From Ornithinibacillus caprae (lineage in GTDB: Bacteria > Bacillota > Bacilli > Bacillales > Amphibacillaceae), in contig NZ_WOCA01000023.1 in assembly GCF_009728145.1 (NCBI RefSeq), positions 1-46,292 of the forward strand: a stretch of 46,292 nt of DNA, written 5' to 3'. Below, in pieces: positions 32,843 through 41,211 of the stretch. The position numbers and the translations under genes were made by a program. A model generated the notes under the pieces. It saw only the letters and a program-made list of their open reading frames with translations, searched no databases and was not told the origin of the DNA. The stretch's first letter is position 1. Each line of letters opens with the position of its first letter.

Positions 32843-32992
32843 ATGGGAAAAAATAAAAAGAAAGACAGCAGCTTTAGTGATGAGCAAGCAGTTAGAAAAA
32901 ACTTATCACGTGAATTTGATCATGAATTTGCCAATGAACCACTAACCCCAAATGAAAAATACAATAATAAAAAAACGAAAAAACGTCAGTAG
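32843..32992 (+). CDS. SspO-like small acid-soluble spore protein
   Basis: A 49-residue, highly charged protein. The C-terminal half (EFANEPLTPNEKYNNKKTKK) closely resembles the end of SspO/CotK proteins, which I recall as ...EFANEPLTEAQRQNNKKRKKNQ. The N-terminal half (MGKNKKKDSSFSDEQAVRKN) differs from standard SspO, so it is a variant or related minor spore protein. GGAGGTG lies 7 nt before ATG 32843. It would be made in the forespore. A palindromic repeat starts 8 nt after the stop, with a T-run at 33046-33051 that may help terminate. Confidence 0.65.
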   Translation: MGKNKKKDSSFSDEQAVRKNLSREFDHEFANEPLTPNEKYNNKKTKKRQ

Positions 32993-33000
32993 CTTTTGTC

Positions 33001-33041
33001 GGTGCCTGTCACTTGTCGAATTTCGACAAGTGACAGGCACC
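33001..33041. repeat. Dispersed palindrome, copy 6 (intact)
   Basis: Perfect 20-nt arms (GGTGCCTGTCACTTGTCGAA and complement) around T (33021), between the SspO-like and DUF4139 genes. CTTCCTTTTTTGG follows, a possible T-run. Confidence 0.95.
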
Positions 33042-33115
33042 TTCCTTTTTTGGGGAAGGAATATCTGTTATGTATGGCGAAAGTATTTAAGAGAATCTGT
33101 AAAGGGGAGTGTATC

Positions 33116-34420
33116 ATGCCATTTAAATTATCGAATAAAAACACGACAGCTTTAGCAGTTACGGTATACAACGAGGATTTTGCTGTGGTAAAGGAAAAAA
33201 GAAACATAGAGGGCTATAACGAAGAAGAATACGTTCATTACATGGATGTATCTGAAAAAATCGAAACGGACTCGGTAATCGTAAAAGGTTTAACCATTCA
33301 AGAACTAAACTTTGATTATGACTTAGTAGAAAAGAAAAAGTTACTTAAGAAATATATTGATCGAACGGTTTATCTGGTAGATCGCGAAAAAGACACAAAG
33401 CAGGAATATCGTTTACTCAGTGTGGATGATGGGCTTGTCCTAGAAGACTCGAAAACGAATGAGATCATTCTTGATCCAAAAGAGGAATTAATTTTGCCCA
33501 AATTACCAGATGGATTAATTGTTAAACCATCATTAATATGGAAGGTTAAACCATCAAAAACTGACCTCGTTGACGTTACCTATACTACCGGTGGACTGAA
33601 GTGGCATTCTAATTATGTTATTAACCTAAAGCAACATACGTTAGATCTTACTGGCTGGGTGCTACTGAACAACCAATCTGGAACGACCTTTGAAAATGCA
33701 CAACTAAAACTAATAGCTGGTGATGTCAACCGAGTTCACGATAGTATTACTTCTTTATATGAAAAGGTTCCCTACGAAGCTTCCATGGTCGTTCAGTCAG
33801 AAGCTAATTTTGAGGAAAAGAGCTTCAATGATTATCATCTCTATACACTTCAGGGAAAAACAACTCTTAAAAATCACCAAGAGAAGCAAATTACATTGCT
33901 GGACAAAGAAAATATTTCCTTTAAGAGATACTATGAGTATTCGTTTGGCGAGGAACAAGCTGATATCATACTAGAATTTGCTAATACAAAAGAAAATCAT
34001 TTAGGCCTACCATTGCCAAAAGGGAAGGTGAAGGTCTATAGCGAAGATGCGAGTGATAAAAGCTTAGAATTTATTGGAGAAGATCGGATTGAGCATACAC
34101 CAAAAGAAGAGATTGTGAAGCTTTCTTTAGGTCAGGCATTCGATATTGTATGTGAAACCAGAAGTACGGATAAATATAAGGAAGGGAAGAATGAATATTT
34201 TGCTTATGAATATGTGATAAAAAATCGGAAGGATGAAGAAATAACTATGGTGATCGACCATCCGATTAGGCATATCCACTGGCAAATGGTTGATACAACA
34301 CATGATTATAAAAAAATAAATGCCAATACCATTGAATTCAACATCCAAATACCAGCAAACCAACAAGCAACTATCCAATTTAAATATCGAGTAAATAAAA
34401 GTATCAATGTTAATCTTTAA
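33116..34420 (+). CDS. DUF4139 domain-containing protein
   Basis: A 434-residue soluble protein without signal peptide or membrane span. It resembles DUF4139 proteins: ITYTTGGLKWHSNYVINL-type core (VDVTYTTGGLKWHSNYVINL, about 150-169), a GWVLLNNQSGTTFENAQLKL strand pair, and a C-terminal immunoglobulin-like beta domain. The function is unknown. The start is ATG 33116 behind AAAGGGGAG; an open frame continues upstream to 32996, but its first codons only translate the palindromic repeat. Intact copies of that repeat bracket the gene (33001-33041 and 34425-34467). Confidence 0.8.
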   Translation: MPFKLSNKNTTALAVTVYNEDFAVVKEKRNIEGYNEEEYVHYMDVSEKIETDSVIVKGLTIQELNFDYDLVEKKKLLKKYIDRTVYLVDREKDTKQEYRLLSVDDGLVLEDSKTNEIILDPKEELILPKLPDGLIVKPSLIWKVKPSKTDLVDVTYTTGGLKWHSNYVINLKQHTLDLTGWVLLNNQSGTTFENAQLKLIAGDVNRVHDSITSLYEKVPYEASMVVQSEANFEEKSFNDYHLYTLQGKTTLKNHQEKQITLLDKENISFKRYYEYSFGEEQADIILEFANTKENHLGLPLPKGKVKVYSEDASDKSLEFIGEDRIEHTPKEEIVKLSLGQAFDIVCETRSTDKYKEGKNEYFAYEYVIKNRKDEEITMVIDHPIRHIHWQMVDTTHDYKKINANTIEFNIQIPANQQATIQFKYRVNKSINVNL

Positions 34421-34424
34421 AAAG

Positions 34425-34467
34425 AGGTGCCTGTCACTTGTCGAATTTCGACAAGTGACAGGCACCT
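34425..34467. repeat. Dispersed palindrome, copy 7 (intact)
   Basis: Perfect 21-nt arms around T (34446), 4 nt after the DUF4139 stop and 14 nt from the ykoC stop. It has no T-run but is a very strong hairpin between convergent genes. Confidence 0.95.
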
Positions 34468-34481
34468 TACAATTATTTCCA

Positions 34482-35261
34482 TTAAAATGTTTTTCCGAAG
34501 ATGTTTAGGTATCCTAGACAGTATGAAAGGAAGCCTACAAGGAATAGGCTGCCGATCATTACGCTTAAGAAGATCCAGTCTTTTTTTCTGACGGTCATTT
34601 TGTGGTAATGTGTTCGATTTACATCACCTTTAAACCCCTTTGATTCCATCGCGATAGCTACTCGTTCAGATTTACGAATTCCATTAGCAAGTAGTGGTAC
34701 AGAATAGCGACGGAATTGATTTAACTTATCCCTTATCCCGCGTTCTCGTCCAACTCCACGGATACGATGTGCTTGCCTAAGAATTTGCAGTTCATTTTGA
34801 AAGGTTGGTAAAAAGCGATAGCCTGCCAAAACCCCATATGTGATTTTTGGTGGAAGCTTACATTGCTGCATGAGGCTCAACATAAATTTAGTCGAATCTG
34901 TTGTTAACACAAACAGTAACGATAGAGCTACAAAGCACAAAGAGCGTAATGCTAAACTGATTCCCACCATTACTGCCCCAGTTGTGACTTCAAACATCCA
35001 TATTTCAAATAAAACTCTTCCTCCAGAAAAGCTGTCACTCGTATAAAGCATTGTCATCCAAGCAAACCCAAGCGCAACAAGTAGAAACGGAGCAAAGATT
35101 TTCATCCACCTTTTAAATGACACATCTGAAAAGCCAAATGTCACGACAAGTACAAATAGTAAATAAATCAGTGGTGTAAACATATCAAATGTTAAACTCA
35201 ATAAAATACCTGGTACAAGAATCGCAAATGCCTTTATGGATGGGTTAATGGATGAGATCAT
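34482..35261 (-). CDS. ykoC: ECF transporter transmembrane protein YkoC
   Basis: The EcfT-type membrane subunit (259 residues) of the hydroxymethylpyrimidine/thiamine importer. It has about five or six hydrophobic segments. The cytoplasmic coupling helices contain the paired Ala-Arg-Gly-like motifs AHRIRGVGRERG (about 161-172) and AMESKGFKG (about 208-216) that grip the ATPase. ATG 35261 follows AGGTG at good spacing; an in-frame GTG at 35270 is part of that site. It overlaps ykoD by 17 nt as the last gene of the operon. Confidence 0.9.
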   Translation of the reverse strand: MISSINPSIKAFAILVPGILLSLTFDMFTPLIYLLFVLVVTFGFSDVSFKRWMKIFAPFLLVALGFAWMTMLYTSDSFSGGRVLFEIWMFEVTTGAVMVGISLALRSLCFVALSLLFVLTTDSTKFMLSLMQQCKLPPKITYGVLAGYRFLPTFQNELQILRQAHRIRGVGRERGIRDKLNQFRRYSVPLLANGIRKSERVAIAMESKGFKGDVNRTHYHKMTVRKKDWIFLSVMIGSLFLVGFLSYCLGYLNIFGKTF

Positions 35262-36846
35262 AGTATTCACCTGCTTTTGTATGTTTGCGAATTCGATATG
35301 GCAAGCGTAAACGCGCTTTTTCTAGTAATTCATCTTGATCCCATAGCCCTCGTGGCTCTCCAGAGAATGCAATCTTCCCATCGTGCAGTACATATACGCT
35401 TTCACAGTAAGTATCAACAAGATCCATATCATGGGTAACAAACACGATGGACGTTCCATTGGTTTTTAAATCGAAAATCATATCCATCAATTCTGCTGTT
35501 GTATTAGCGTCCTGACCAAAGGTTGGTTCATCAAATAGTAAAATATCAGGTGTTTCATCGAGCATCGTTGCTACACTAAGCCGTCTTTTTTGACCACCAC
35601 TCAATGAAAATGGATTACTGAATGTATGGTTTTCCAAATGGAACTGCCTCATTAGCCTATTTGCATTTTTATCCATTTCTGATTGGGTAAACCCATTTAA
35701 CTTCAATCCAAACGTGAGTTCATCATATACGGTATCCGTAATAAATTGGTGCTCGGGATTTTGAAAAACATATCCTAATCGCTTGCGTAATTCACTTTCC
35801 TTCCACTTGGAGATGGGTTTTCCGAATAGGTCGATATCACCGCTATCCTTTTTTATTAATCCAGCGATTAGCTGTAATAACGTCGATTTACCAGCACCAT
35901 TCTCACCAACAATCGCAAGGAATTCGCCTTGATGGATGTCTAAATCAATTCCTTGTAAAATTGGTTGTTTTTTACGACGAAAGGATAAATCCCGGATCGA
36001 TAAGCAAACTTTGTCTTTAGCAACGGGAGAGGGGGAAGGACCATCAAAATCTAGAGAACGATCATATGCTTTCGGTAGAAAAATTCCTTCCTTCTCTAAT
36101 ACCTGTCTTTTTTCTGTGAACGCTATTTCAGGATGATGATCAGCGATTATATCCCCGTTGCGTCCAAGTACGATGATTCGATTAGTGATATCGAGCCAAT
36201 CATCTGCTTGATGCTCAATAATAAAAATAGACATCTTGCGTTCTTTTTGTAACTGCTGGATGAGATGAATAAATTCTATGCTAGAAACAGGATCAAGATT
36301 GGCAGTAGGTTCATCTAGGATTAATAGTTCAGGTTCAAGGAGAAGAACTGCTGCTAAAGCAATCTTTTGTTTTTGACCACCAGACAACTCATGAATTTTT
36401 TCTTTTTTACATGATTCCATGTCAACCGCTTGAAGTACCTCCGAAATGCGTTTAGCCATTTCGGACGCAGGTACATTCAAATTTTCTAATGTAAAAGCAA
36501 GCTCATCTTCAACCGTGATCATACAAAACTGACTTTCAGGGTCCTGGAACACGATTCCGATTTCCTGGTTTAGTTTACCTTTAGGAAAGTCTTGAATATG
36601 TTTCCCTTGAAAATATATATCCCCTCTGGCAAACCCCTCCACAGCTTCAGGGTATAATCCGTTTAAGCAAAGTGAAATCGTACTCTTTCCTGAGCCACTA
36701 GCACCCATAAGTAGCGTTATTTCATTTTCATGTAATGTAAAGCTTAGATTATGAAGCAATGGATTTTTCAATGATTCATATGCAAAGGAAAAGTGTTCAA
36801 CGTGAAGCAGTGGCTTCGATTCTTGATTAAGCTGCTTCTTGTTCAC
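35245..36846 (-). CDS. ykoD: Double-domain ECF ATPase YkoD
   Basis: A fused pair of ABC ATPases in 533 residues, energising the YkoEDC importer. Domain 1 (about 10-250) has Walker A GASGSGKST, signature LSGGQKQKIALA and Walker B LLILDEPTANLDP. Domain 2 (about 280-515) has GENGAGKST, LSGGQKRRLSVA and DILLFDEPTFGQD. The start is GTG 36846, 20 nt inside the end of ykoE, with AAAGGAG 13 nt upstream, so translation is coupled. The order ykoF-E-D-C is as in B. subtilis. Confidence 0.93.
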   Translation of the reverse strand: MNKKQLNQESKPLLHVEHFSFAYESLKNPLLHNLSFTLHENEITLLMGASGSGKSTISLCLNGLYPEAVEGFARGDIYFQGKHIQDFPKGKLNQEIGIVFQDPESQFCMITVEDELAFTLENLNVPASEMAKRISEVLQAVDMESCKKEKIHELSGGQKQKIALAAVLLLEPELLILDEPTANLDPVSSIEFIHLIQQLQKERKMSIFIIEHQADDWLDITNRIIVLGRNGDIIADHHPEIAFTEKRQVLEKEGIFLPKAYDRSLDFDGPSPSPVAKDKVCLSIRDLSFRRKKQPILQGIDLDIHQGEFLAIVGENGAGKSTLLQLIAGLIKKDSGDIDLFGKPISKWKESELRKRLGYVFQNPEHQFITDTVYDELTFGLKLNGFTQSEMDKNANRLMRQFHLENHTFSNPFSLSGGQKRRLSVATMLDETPDILLFDEPTFGQDANTTAELMDMIFDLKTNGTSIVFVTHDMDLVDTYCESVYVLHDGKIAFSGEPRGLWDQDELLEKARLRLPYRIRKHTKAGEYYDLIH

Positions 36847-37432
36847 GTTTTTTTTGCAGCTCCTTTCCTAATGCATAACCTCGAAGAACTCCTGTTTTAG
36901 CTAGCTGTTCACTAATCCATTTTCCGAGTACGCCGGCTAATAATGCGCCACTAATTAAACGTACGATAAATGTAGTTAGGATGATCGCTGGTGCTAATGC
37001 GATATTTCCTGATGAGTATAGATGCCATAAAAAGCTGAAGAATGCTGCTGACATTCCTGCTAACATTAGAGTGAACAAACGATAGTTTTTATATTTGGTG
37101 GCAGCAAAAACGAGCTCAGCTCCTGCACCTTGAATAATTCCAGTGATAATTAATGCTGGACCTGCTGGTGAACCAAGTAATACTTGGACCGCTGCTGCGA
37201 TCACTTCCGATGTAAAAGCAACACCGGGTTTGCGAATGATATAAGCAGCGATAATTGAAACAATAAACCATATTCCAAAAATAATTTCATAACCAAAAGG
37301 TGCGAGACCAAATGGGGTTAGGAAGTTTCTGATTCCTTGACCGATGAAGAAAAAGAGTAAATATACAACGGCGAAAACGACTCCTAAAATAGACATAAGA
37401 ACAATTTCTTTTAATTTCCATTGATTAACCAT
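36827..37432 (-). CDS. ykoE: ECF substrate-binding membrane component YkoE
   Basis: The S component of 201 residues with about six membrane segments (for example IVLMSILGVVFAVVYLLFFF). FGLAPFGYEIIFGIWF and SPAGPALIITGIIQGAGAE are characteristic of YkoE. It captures thiamine or its hydroxymethylpyrimidine precursor. AAAGGAGA precedes ATG 37432. It lies 17 nt downstream of ykoF and overlaps ykoD. Confidence 0.92.
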   Translation of the reverse strand: MVNQWKLKEIVLMSILGVVFAVVYLLFFFIGQGIRNFLTPFGLAPFGYEIIFGIWFIVSIIAAYIIRKPGVAFTSEVIAAAVQVLLGSPAGPALIITGIIQGAGAELVFAATKYKNYRLFTLMLAGMSAAFFSFLWHLYSSGNIALAPAIILTTFIVRLISGALLAGVLGKWISEQLAKTGVLRGYALGKELQKKREQEAA

Positions 37433-37449
37433 GATTGGATATCTCCTTT

Positions 37450-38037
37450 TTATTTGTTAGATGGGCTATTTGCCGAAATACTAAATGTCATTGTTACATG
37501 GGATACGACTTCCTGAACGCTCACGAACGATTCCTCCATCGCTCGGAAGATATGGTGAACATCTCCGTCTAGTCGAGTTGCATAATGGGAATGGCTTACC
37601 TCCACACCACGACTTTTAGAAAGATCGATTTGCTCATAAATCGCATCCATATAATCTTCTCTTCCCATTGGATAGAGTGCGAATTTACATCCAGCTTGCT
37701 GGTTGATTGACGCTGCCTTTTCTTCATTTAATGGGTGATCTGTTTCATCCATGTAAACATCAGCGTCGGTATCACCAGGACAACCGATCGAAAACGTTCC
37801 ACTCATAGCTACATGTTCACCAGTTTTGGCAGCATGTAGAAAGATTGCTTTTGTTACATCGAAAATATGTACCATTTTCCCACGGATACATGTGCTCACA
37901 TCGTCGGTGTCCTTCCAAACCTTTGATGTGTCCACCTCATTAAGCGCAGACAGAATAATGTCTACAAAGTTGTCACTCATTGGATATAGTGTGAATTGGC
38001 AGCCTGCGATTCTGCTTGTTCCGCAATAATTGTTCAT
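37450..38037 (-). CDS. ykoF: Thiamine/HMP-binding protein YkoF
   Basis: A soluble 195-residue protein made of two tandem ferredoxin-like halves. The internal repeat is visible as IAGCQFTLYPMSDNFVDII and QAGCKFALYPMGREDYMDAI. YkoF binds thiamine and HMP and is encoded with the YkoEDC transporter. AGGAGG precedes ATG 38037. It is the first gene after the TPP riboswitch, so it is shut off when thiamine pyrophosphate is plentiful. Confidence 0.92.
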   Translation of the reverse strand: MNNYCGTSRIAGCQFTLYPMSDNFVDIILSALNEVDTSKVWKDTDDVSTCIRGKMVHIFDVTKAIFLHAAKTGEHVAMSGTFSIGCPGDTDADVYMDETDHPLNEEKAASINQQAGCKFALYPMGREDYMDAIYEQIDLSKSRGVEVSHSHYATRLDGDVHHIFRAMEESFVSVQEVVSHVTMTFSISANSPSNK

Positions 38038-38067
38038 AATAAATTCCTCCTAAATAAATTTGGATAA

Positions 38068-38099
38068 CAAAAAAACTGCACTCCCATGGGAATGCAGTT
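38068..38099 (-). terminator. TPP riboswitch terminator
   Basis: On the minus strand, AACTGCATTCCC pairs with GGGAGTGCAGTT, followed by a run of T. AGTGCAGTTC just after the aptamer (around 38142-38152) can pair with GAACTGCATT of this stem, giving the alternative antiterminator. Confidence 0.88.
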
Positions 38100-38149
38100 C
38101 AAGTATGTAATCTACAGATTGAAATATTCATAGACATACGAACGAACTG

Positions 38150-38232
38150 CACTTCCCCACGCTAGTATTATCTAGATCGGGTAATAAGGGTCAGGCATTG
38201 CCTTCTCAGCCACAAAACGTAGCTCCCCTAGT
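38150..38232 (-). promoter_or_regulatory. TPP riboswitch (THI element)
   Basis: Minus-strand conserved blocks in order: AGGGGAGC, GGCTGAGAAGGC, ATGCCTGACCCTTAT, ACCCGATCTAGATAATACTA, GCGTGGGGAAG. These are the thi-box signatures. It controls ykoFEDC by transcription termination. Confidence 0.95.
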
Positions 38233-38269
38233 GCTATTTCGGATATGCAATTAAATTTGTTCCACCAAT

Positions 38270-38298
38270 AGAATAACAGATTTGTCGGTGCCTGTCAC
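38270..38298 (-). promoter_or_regulatory. Candidate ykoFEDC promoter using the palindrome's GTGACA
   Basis: Minus-strand GTGACA (38293-38298, within the repeat arm), 17-nt spacer, TATTCT (38270-38275). The predicted start is about 30 nt before the TPP aptamer. I see no better promoter in the 55 nt between the aptamer and the repeat. Confidence 0.45.
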
Positions 38299-38327
38299 TT
38301 GTCGATTTTCGACAAGTGACAGGCACC
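38287..38327. repeat. Dispersed palindrome, copy 8 (intact)
   Basis: Perfect 19-nt arms around TTT (38306-38308), upstream of the ykoFEDC riboswitch. Confidence 0.95.
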
Positions 38328-38410
38328 TGTAGATAAAACGTCATAAAATAGTGTTAGATATCTATTGAAAACCAATGTAGGAATCACTATAATAAGTCTA
38401 TCTAAAATAA

Positions 38411-38448
38411 GGTACCTGTTATTTGGCATTCGACAAGTGACAGGCACC
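38411..38448. repeat. Dispersed palindrome, copy 9 (decayed)
   Basis: The right arm TTCGACAAGTGACAGGCACC (38429-38448) is intact. The left arm, GGTACCTGTTATTTGGCA, differs from consensus at several positions and is shortened. It lies 27 nt before the ArAE-like start codon and 84 nt from copy 8. Confidence 0.88.
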
Positions 38449-38474
38449 TGTCGAGAGAGTCAGAGGTGCAGAAG

Positions 38475-39527
38475 ATGGAGTTTAATATTGGCCCGCGTAT
38501 GGTGAAGACGGGTCTCGCGGTTGCTTTGTCATTGTTGGTTACAGGAGTGCTAGGACTTGAATTGGAGATTGTCGCGGCAATTGCTTCTGTCTTGGCGATG
38601 CAGCCATCGATTATGCGGTCCTATGCCTACATTAAAGAGGTTGTAATTTCTAACAGTGTTGGGCTCGCATTTGCGTTATTTGGATATTTTCTACTTGGAA
38701 CGCATCCACTATCGGTTGGAGCGGTTGTTATCATATCCATTGCCATAAACATTAAGCTAGGGTTAAACAAAACCGTAAGCTTAACTGTATTGACTATTAT
38801 TACCATGATGTTAGGTCATGGTGATGGAATAAGCTTCGTTTACATCGTGGAGCGATTATCCCTTGTAGCAATTGGAGTATTGTCCGCATTCATTATAAAT
38901 GTAGTCGTATTTCCACCAAATCATGAAAAGAACTTATTTAAAATGATTAAAAAGGCAAGCGAGAAAACAAATTTTTTACTTCGCGTCATTCCAAATAAAA
39001 CAATGAGTATTCCGCAGATGAAAGCGGAGAATGAAGAAATTGATAAATTAATTGACCAGACAAAGGATTACTTTGAAATCATTTCAGATGAGAGAAACCG
39101 AATTTTTATTAAAAACCGGATAGGTTTTTTCCGCAATATTATTATTTACAAGCATATGATTCAAGTGTTAATTAAAAAGCAAACATTGATTAATCATTTA
39201 GAAAAAAATCTGCTAGAAATTGAAAATAGTAAAAGTAATAAGTCGTACCTTATCAAAAAGCTTGTCAATGAAATTAACAGTTATAGCGAAAACATTCTCT
39301 TATTATATGAAGATAAAATTGTCTTAGATAGAGATTTACAGAAGGAAACAAGGCAAGCAATGCAAGTTACCATTAACAATTTAATTGAAGAATTACAAGG
39401 GTCCGAGTTTTCCAAATGGAAGTATGTTTTTCCAATTGCGAATAGTATTATTGAGTTAATTTCGGAGTTGAATAAGCTAGAGCGTTTTGTGCGAGTAAAG
39501 GAACTAAAAGAGAAAAATATTTGCTAG
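38475..39527 (+). CDS. Aromatic acid exporter family (FUSC/ArAE-like) membrane protein
   Basis: A 350-residue protein of the YqjA/YgaE type. The N-terminal half has about five or six membrane segments (MVKTGLAVALSLLVTGVLGL, IAAIASVLAMQPSIMRS), including the VLAMQPS motif typical of ArAE_1 proteins. The C-terminal half (about 155-350) is a cytoplasmic, coiled, helical domain (ArAE_1_C) rich in Lys, Glu and Asn. The substrate is not established. ATG 38475 is preceded by AGAGGTG; an in-frame GTG at 38466 lies inside that ribosome site. Confidence 0.85.
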   Translation: MEFNIGPRMVKTGLAVALSLLVTGVLGLELEIVAAIASVLAMQPSIMRSYAYIKEVVISNSVGLAFALFGYFLLGTHPLSVGAVVIISIAINIKLGLNKTVSLTVLTIITMMLGHGDGISFVYIVERLSLVAIGVLSAFIINVVVFPPNHEKNLFKMIKKASEKTNFLLRVIPNKTMSIPQMKAENEEIDKLIDQTKDYFEIISDERNRIFIKNRIGFFRNIIIYKHMIQVLIKKQTLINHLEKNLLEIENSKSNKSYLIKKLVNEINSYSENILLLYEDKIVLDRDLQKETRQAMQVTINNLIEELQGSEFSKWKYVFPIANSIIELISELNKLERFVRVKELKEKNIC

Positions 39528-39539
39528 GATTGGTTATGG

Positions 39540-39574
39540 GAAGACAAAATTATTGAGATTTTGTCTTCTTTTTT
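39540..39574 (+). terminator. Terminator of the ArAE-like gene
   Basis: Stem GAAGACAAAAT (39540-39550) pairs with ATTTTGTCTTC (39558-39568), followed by TTTTTT. Confidence 0.92.
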
Positions 39575-39662
39575 ATAATCATTTTTAAAGATTTTAAATC
39601 ATCTAGCAATATATGTTACTATTTTGATGAGGTGCTGAATAAACTCTGGGGTGGATAGAAGC

Positions 39663-40733
39663 ATGAAAAAATTTGCAGCCATTATATTATTCTTACAGAG
39701 CTTATTACTACTTCCAGGATTAACTTCAGCAAATGGTACAAGCTATTTCGAGGACTCCGAGTTTCCGACCGGGCATGTTTTACCATTAGATGATGGGATT
39801 GTAAGTATACTTCGTGAGGAGCTATTCATTGATGTGAAGCAGGATTCTTCAGGATTTTTCAATCTAGAAAATCCGACATTACGTGCAGATATAGAGGTAC
39901 ATTACGAAATGTTTAATGAAACGGACGAAGACCTCACTATGCCCATTGCTTTTCCGCAACCGGGTCAATCTGACCAATGGAACATCACATTGGATGGAAA
40001 AGAGGTAGCTTTAACTGGAACGATCAACATACACCAGCAGGAATTGATGGGAAGTGATAGGCATGACGATTGGATTCAACCGCGTACAGGGGAGACATAT
40101 CCATTCGAAGGATTCAATGTTTTAGAATGTGTAAAGAATTTCGAATCGAAAACTTTTGATGTAGTTCTAAAAGCAGGGAAAACTCATTCTCTAGTAGTTC
40201 AGTATGTAGCGTCTTTTGGTCAGGATGAGCGTGCAAGCTTACATCCGGTTTATCGATTAGATTATCTTCTGCATCCAGCATCCTATTGGAGTGATTTTAA
40301 CGAATTAACGATTCAAATAGATGTTCCATCAAGGTCGAGTGTTCATGTTAATTTACTAATGGAAAAAGAAGGGAGTTATACATTTAAAGGTAATTTTGAT
40401 AACCTTCCTGAAGAGGATATTGTCTTGTTTATTTCACCTAGCTCAGGATTATTTATTGATCTATTTAATACTAGAATTTCCCCTTTTTTGTTTTTAATAA
40501 GTTTGGTAGTTGTTTTTTATATTGCAATGCAACGGAGTGTTTTACAAAATAAGTGGTTCTCCATTTGCTTACTATTAGTATTTTCCTATGCTGGTTATGA
40601 TATCCTTAGCCATAAAATCCTCGGGTATCCTTTTACTGCTATTCAATATTTTATTTTTATCGGATATATATTGATTCTTCTAGTTATTAGTCTAATAAAG
40701 ATGAAAAGGATAGATTTAAAAAGGGGGAATTAG
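39663..40733 (+). CDS. Exported membrane protein of unknown function
   Basis: A 356-residue protein. The signal peptide ends near residue 23 (GLTSA/NG). An extracytoplasmic beta-rich domain covers about 24-270; its repeated strand patterns (HYEMFNETDEDLTMPIAFPQ, LVVQYVASFGQ) resemble domains that stabilise surface proteins. Three C-terminal membrane segments span about 280-350. I do not recognise the family. ATG 39663 follows GGGGTGG; GTG 39651 is within that site. The next gene starts on the base after the stop codon, so the two form a tight operon. Confidence 0.7.
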   Translation: MKKFAAIILFLQSLLLLPGLTSANGTSYFEDSEFPTGHVLPLDDGIVSILREELFIDVKQDSSGFFNLENPTLRADIEVHYEMFNETDEDLTMPIAFPQPGQSDQWNITLDGKEVALTGTINIHQQELMGSDRHDDWIQPRTGETYPFEGFNVLECVKNFESKTFDVVLKAGKTHSLVVQYVASFGQDERASLHPVYRLDYLLHPASYWSDFNELTIQIDVPSRSSVHVNLLMEKEGSYTFKGNFDNLPEEDIVLFISPSSGLFIDLFNTRISPFLFLISLVVVFYIAMQRSVLQNKWFSICLLLVFSYAGYDILSHKILGYPFTAIQYFIFIGYILILLVISLIKMKRIDLKRGN

Positions 40734-41033
40734 ATGAAGATTATAAATGAAATTATATATTATCTCATAGTCGTTATAATAGGAGGCTTAATGGGGGGAG
40801 TTGTTTTATTTTTATATTCCAAATTTGGAATAGATGGTGATGCTTTCTATGTGAAATTAGGAATGGTTGGGGTATTCATACTACTATTTGTGATTGAACA
40901 GAACAAATTGAAATTCACACGGTGGAGTCCGAGCAAAAATAGTGAAGAATTATCGCATAAATCTACGAAAATATTAAAATTAATCTCGGTTGCTTTGATT
41001 ACCATCCCAATTGTTATCCACTTTGCAATTTGA
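40734..41033 (+). CDS. Small membrane protein
   Basis: A 99-residue protein with three hydrophobic segments (about 8-30, 38-57, 82-98) and a basic loop between the second and third (KLKFTRWSPSKNSEELSHKSTK). There is no known motif. ATG 40734 follows the previous stop codon directly, with AAAGGGGG upstream in the end of that gene, so its translation is coupled. It probably works with the preceding exported membrane protein. Confidence 0.7.
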   Translation: MKIINEIIYYLIVVIIGGLMGGVVLFLYSKFGIDGDAFYVKLGMVGVFILLFVIEQNKLKFTRWSPSKNSEELSHKSTKILKLISVALITIPIVIHFAI

Positions 41034-41172
41034 GTAGGATTTTCAATTAGAAAGTGATGTAACTTTTGTTATACTATGAAAATACAATTCCGACTAAAGA
41101 AAAATTCTTTCAGTTATTATGAGACTACTGGTTGTAATAGGTTGGGTACCTAGTTAGCCGATGAATAAAAAT

Positions 41173-41200
41173 AGGCAATACACTATCACGTGTATCGCCT
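41173..41200. terminator. Bidirectional terminator
   Basis: AGGCAATACAC pairs with GTGTATCGCCT with one mismatch. TATTTTTATT follows on the minus strand (end of the MBL gene) and GTTTTC on the plus strand. Confidence 0.75.
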
Positions 41201-41211
41201 GTTTTCAATAG

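Noticed and set aside
32996-33115. 40-codon N-terminal extension of the DUF4139 gene
   Set aside because: It begins inside the palindrome with a TTG lacking a ribosome site. ATG 33116 has a good AAAGGGGAG site.
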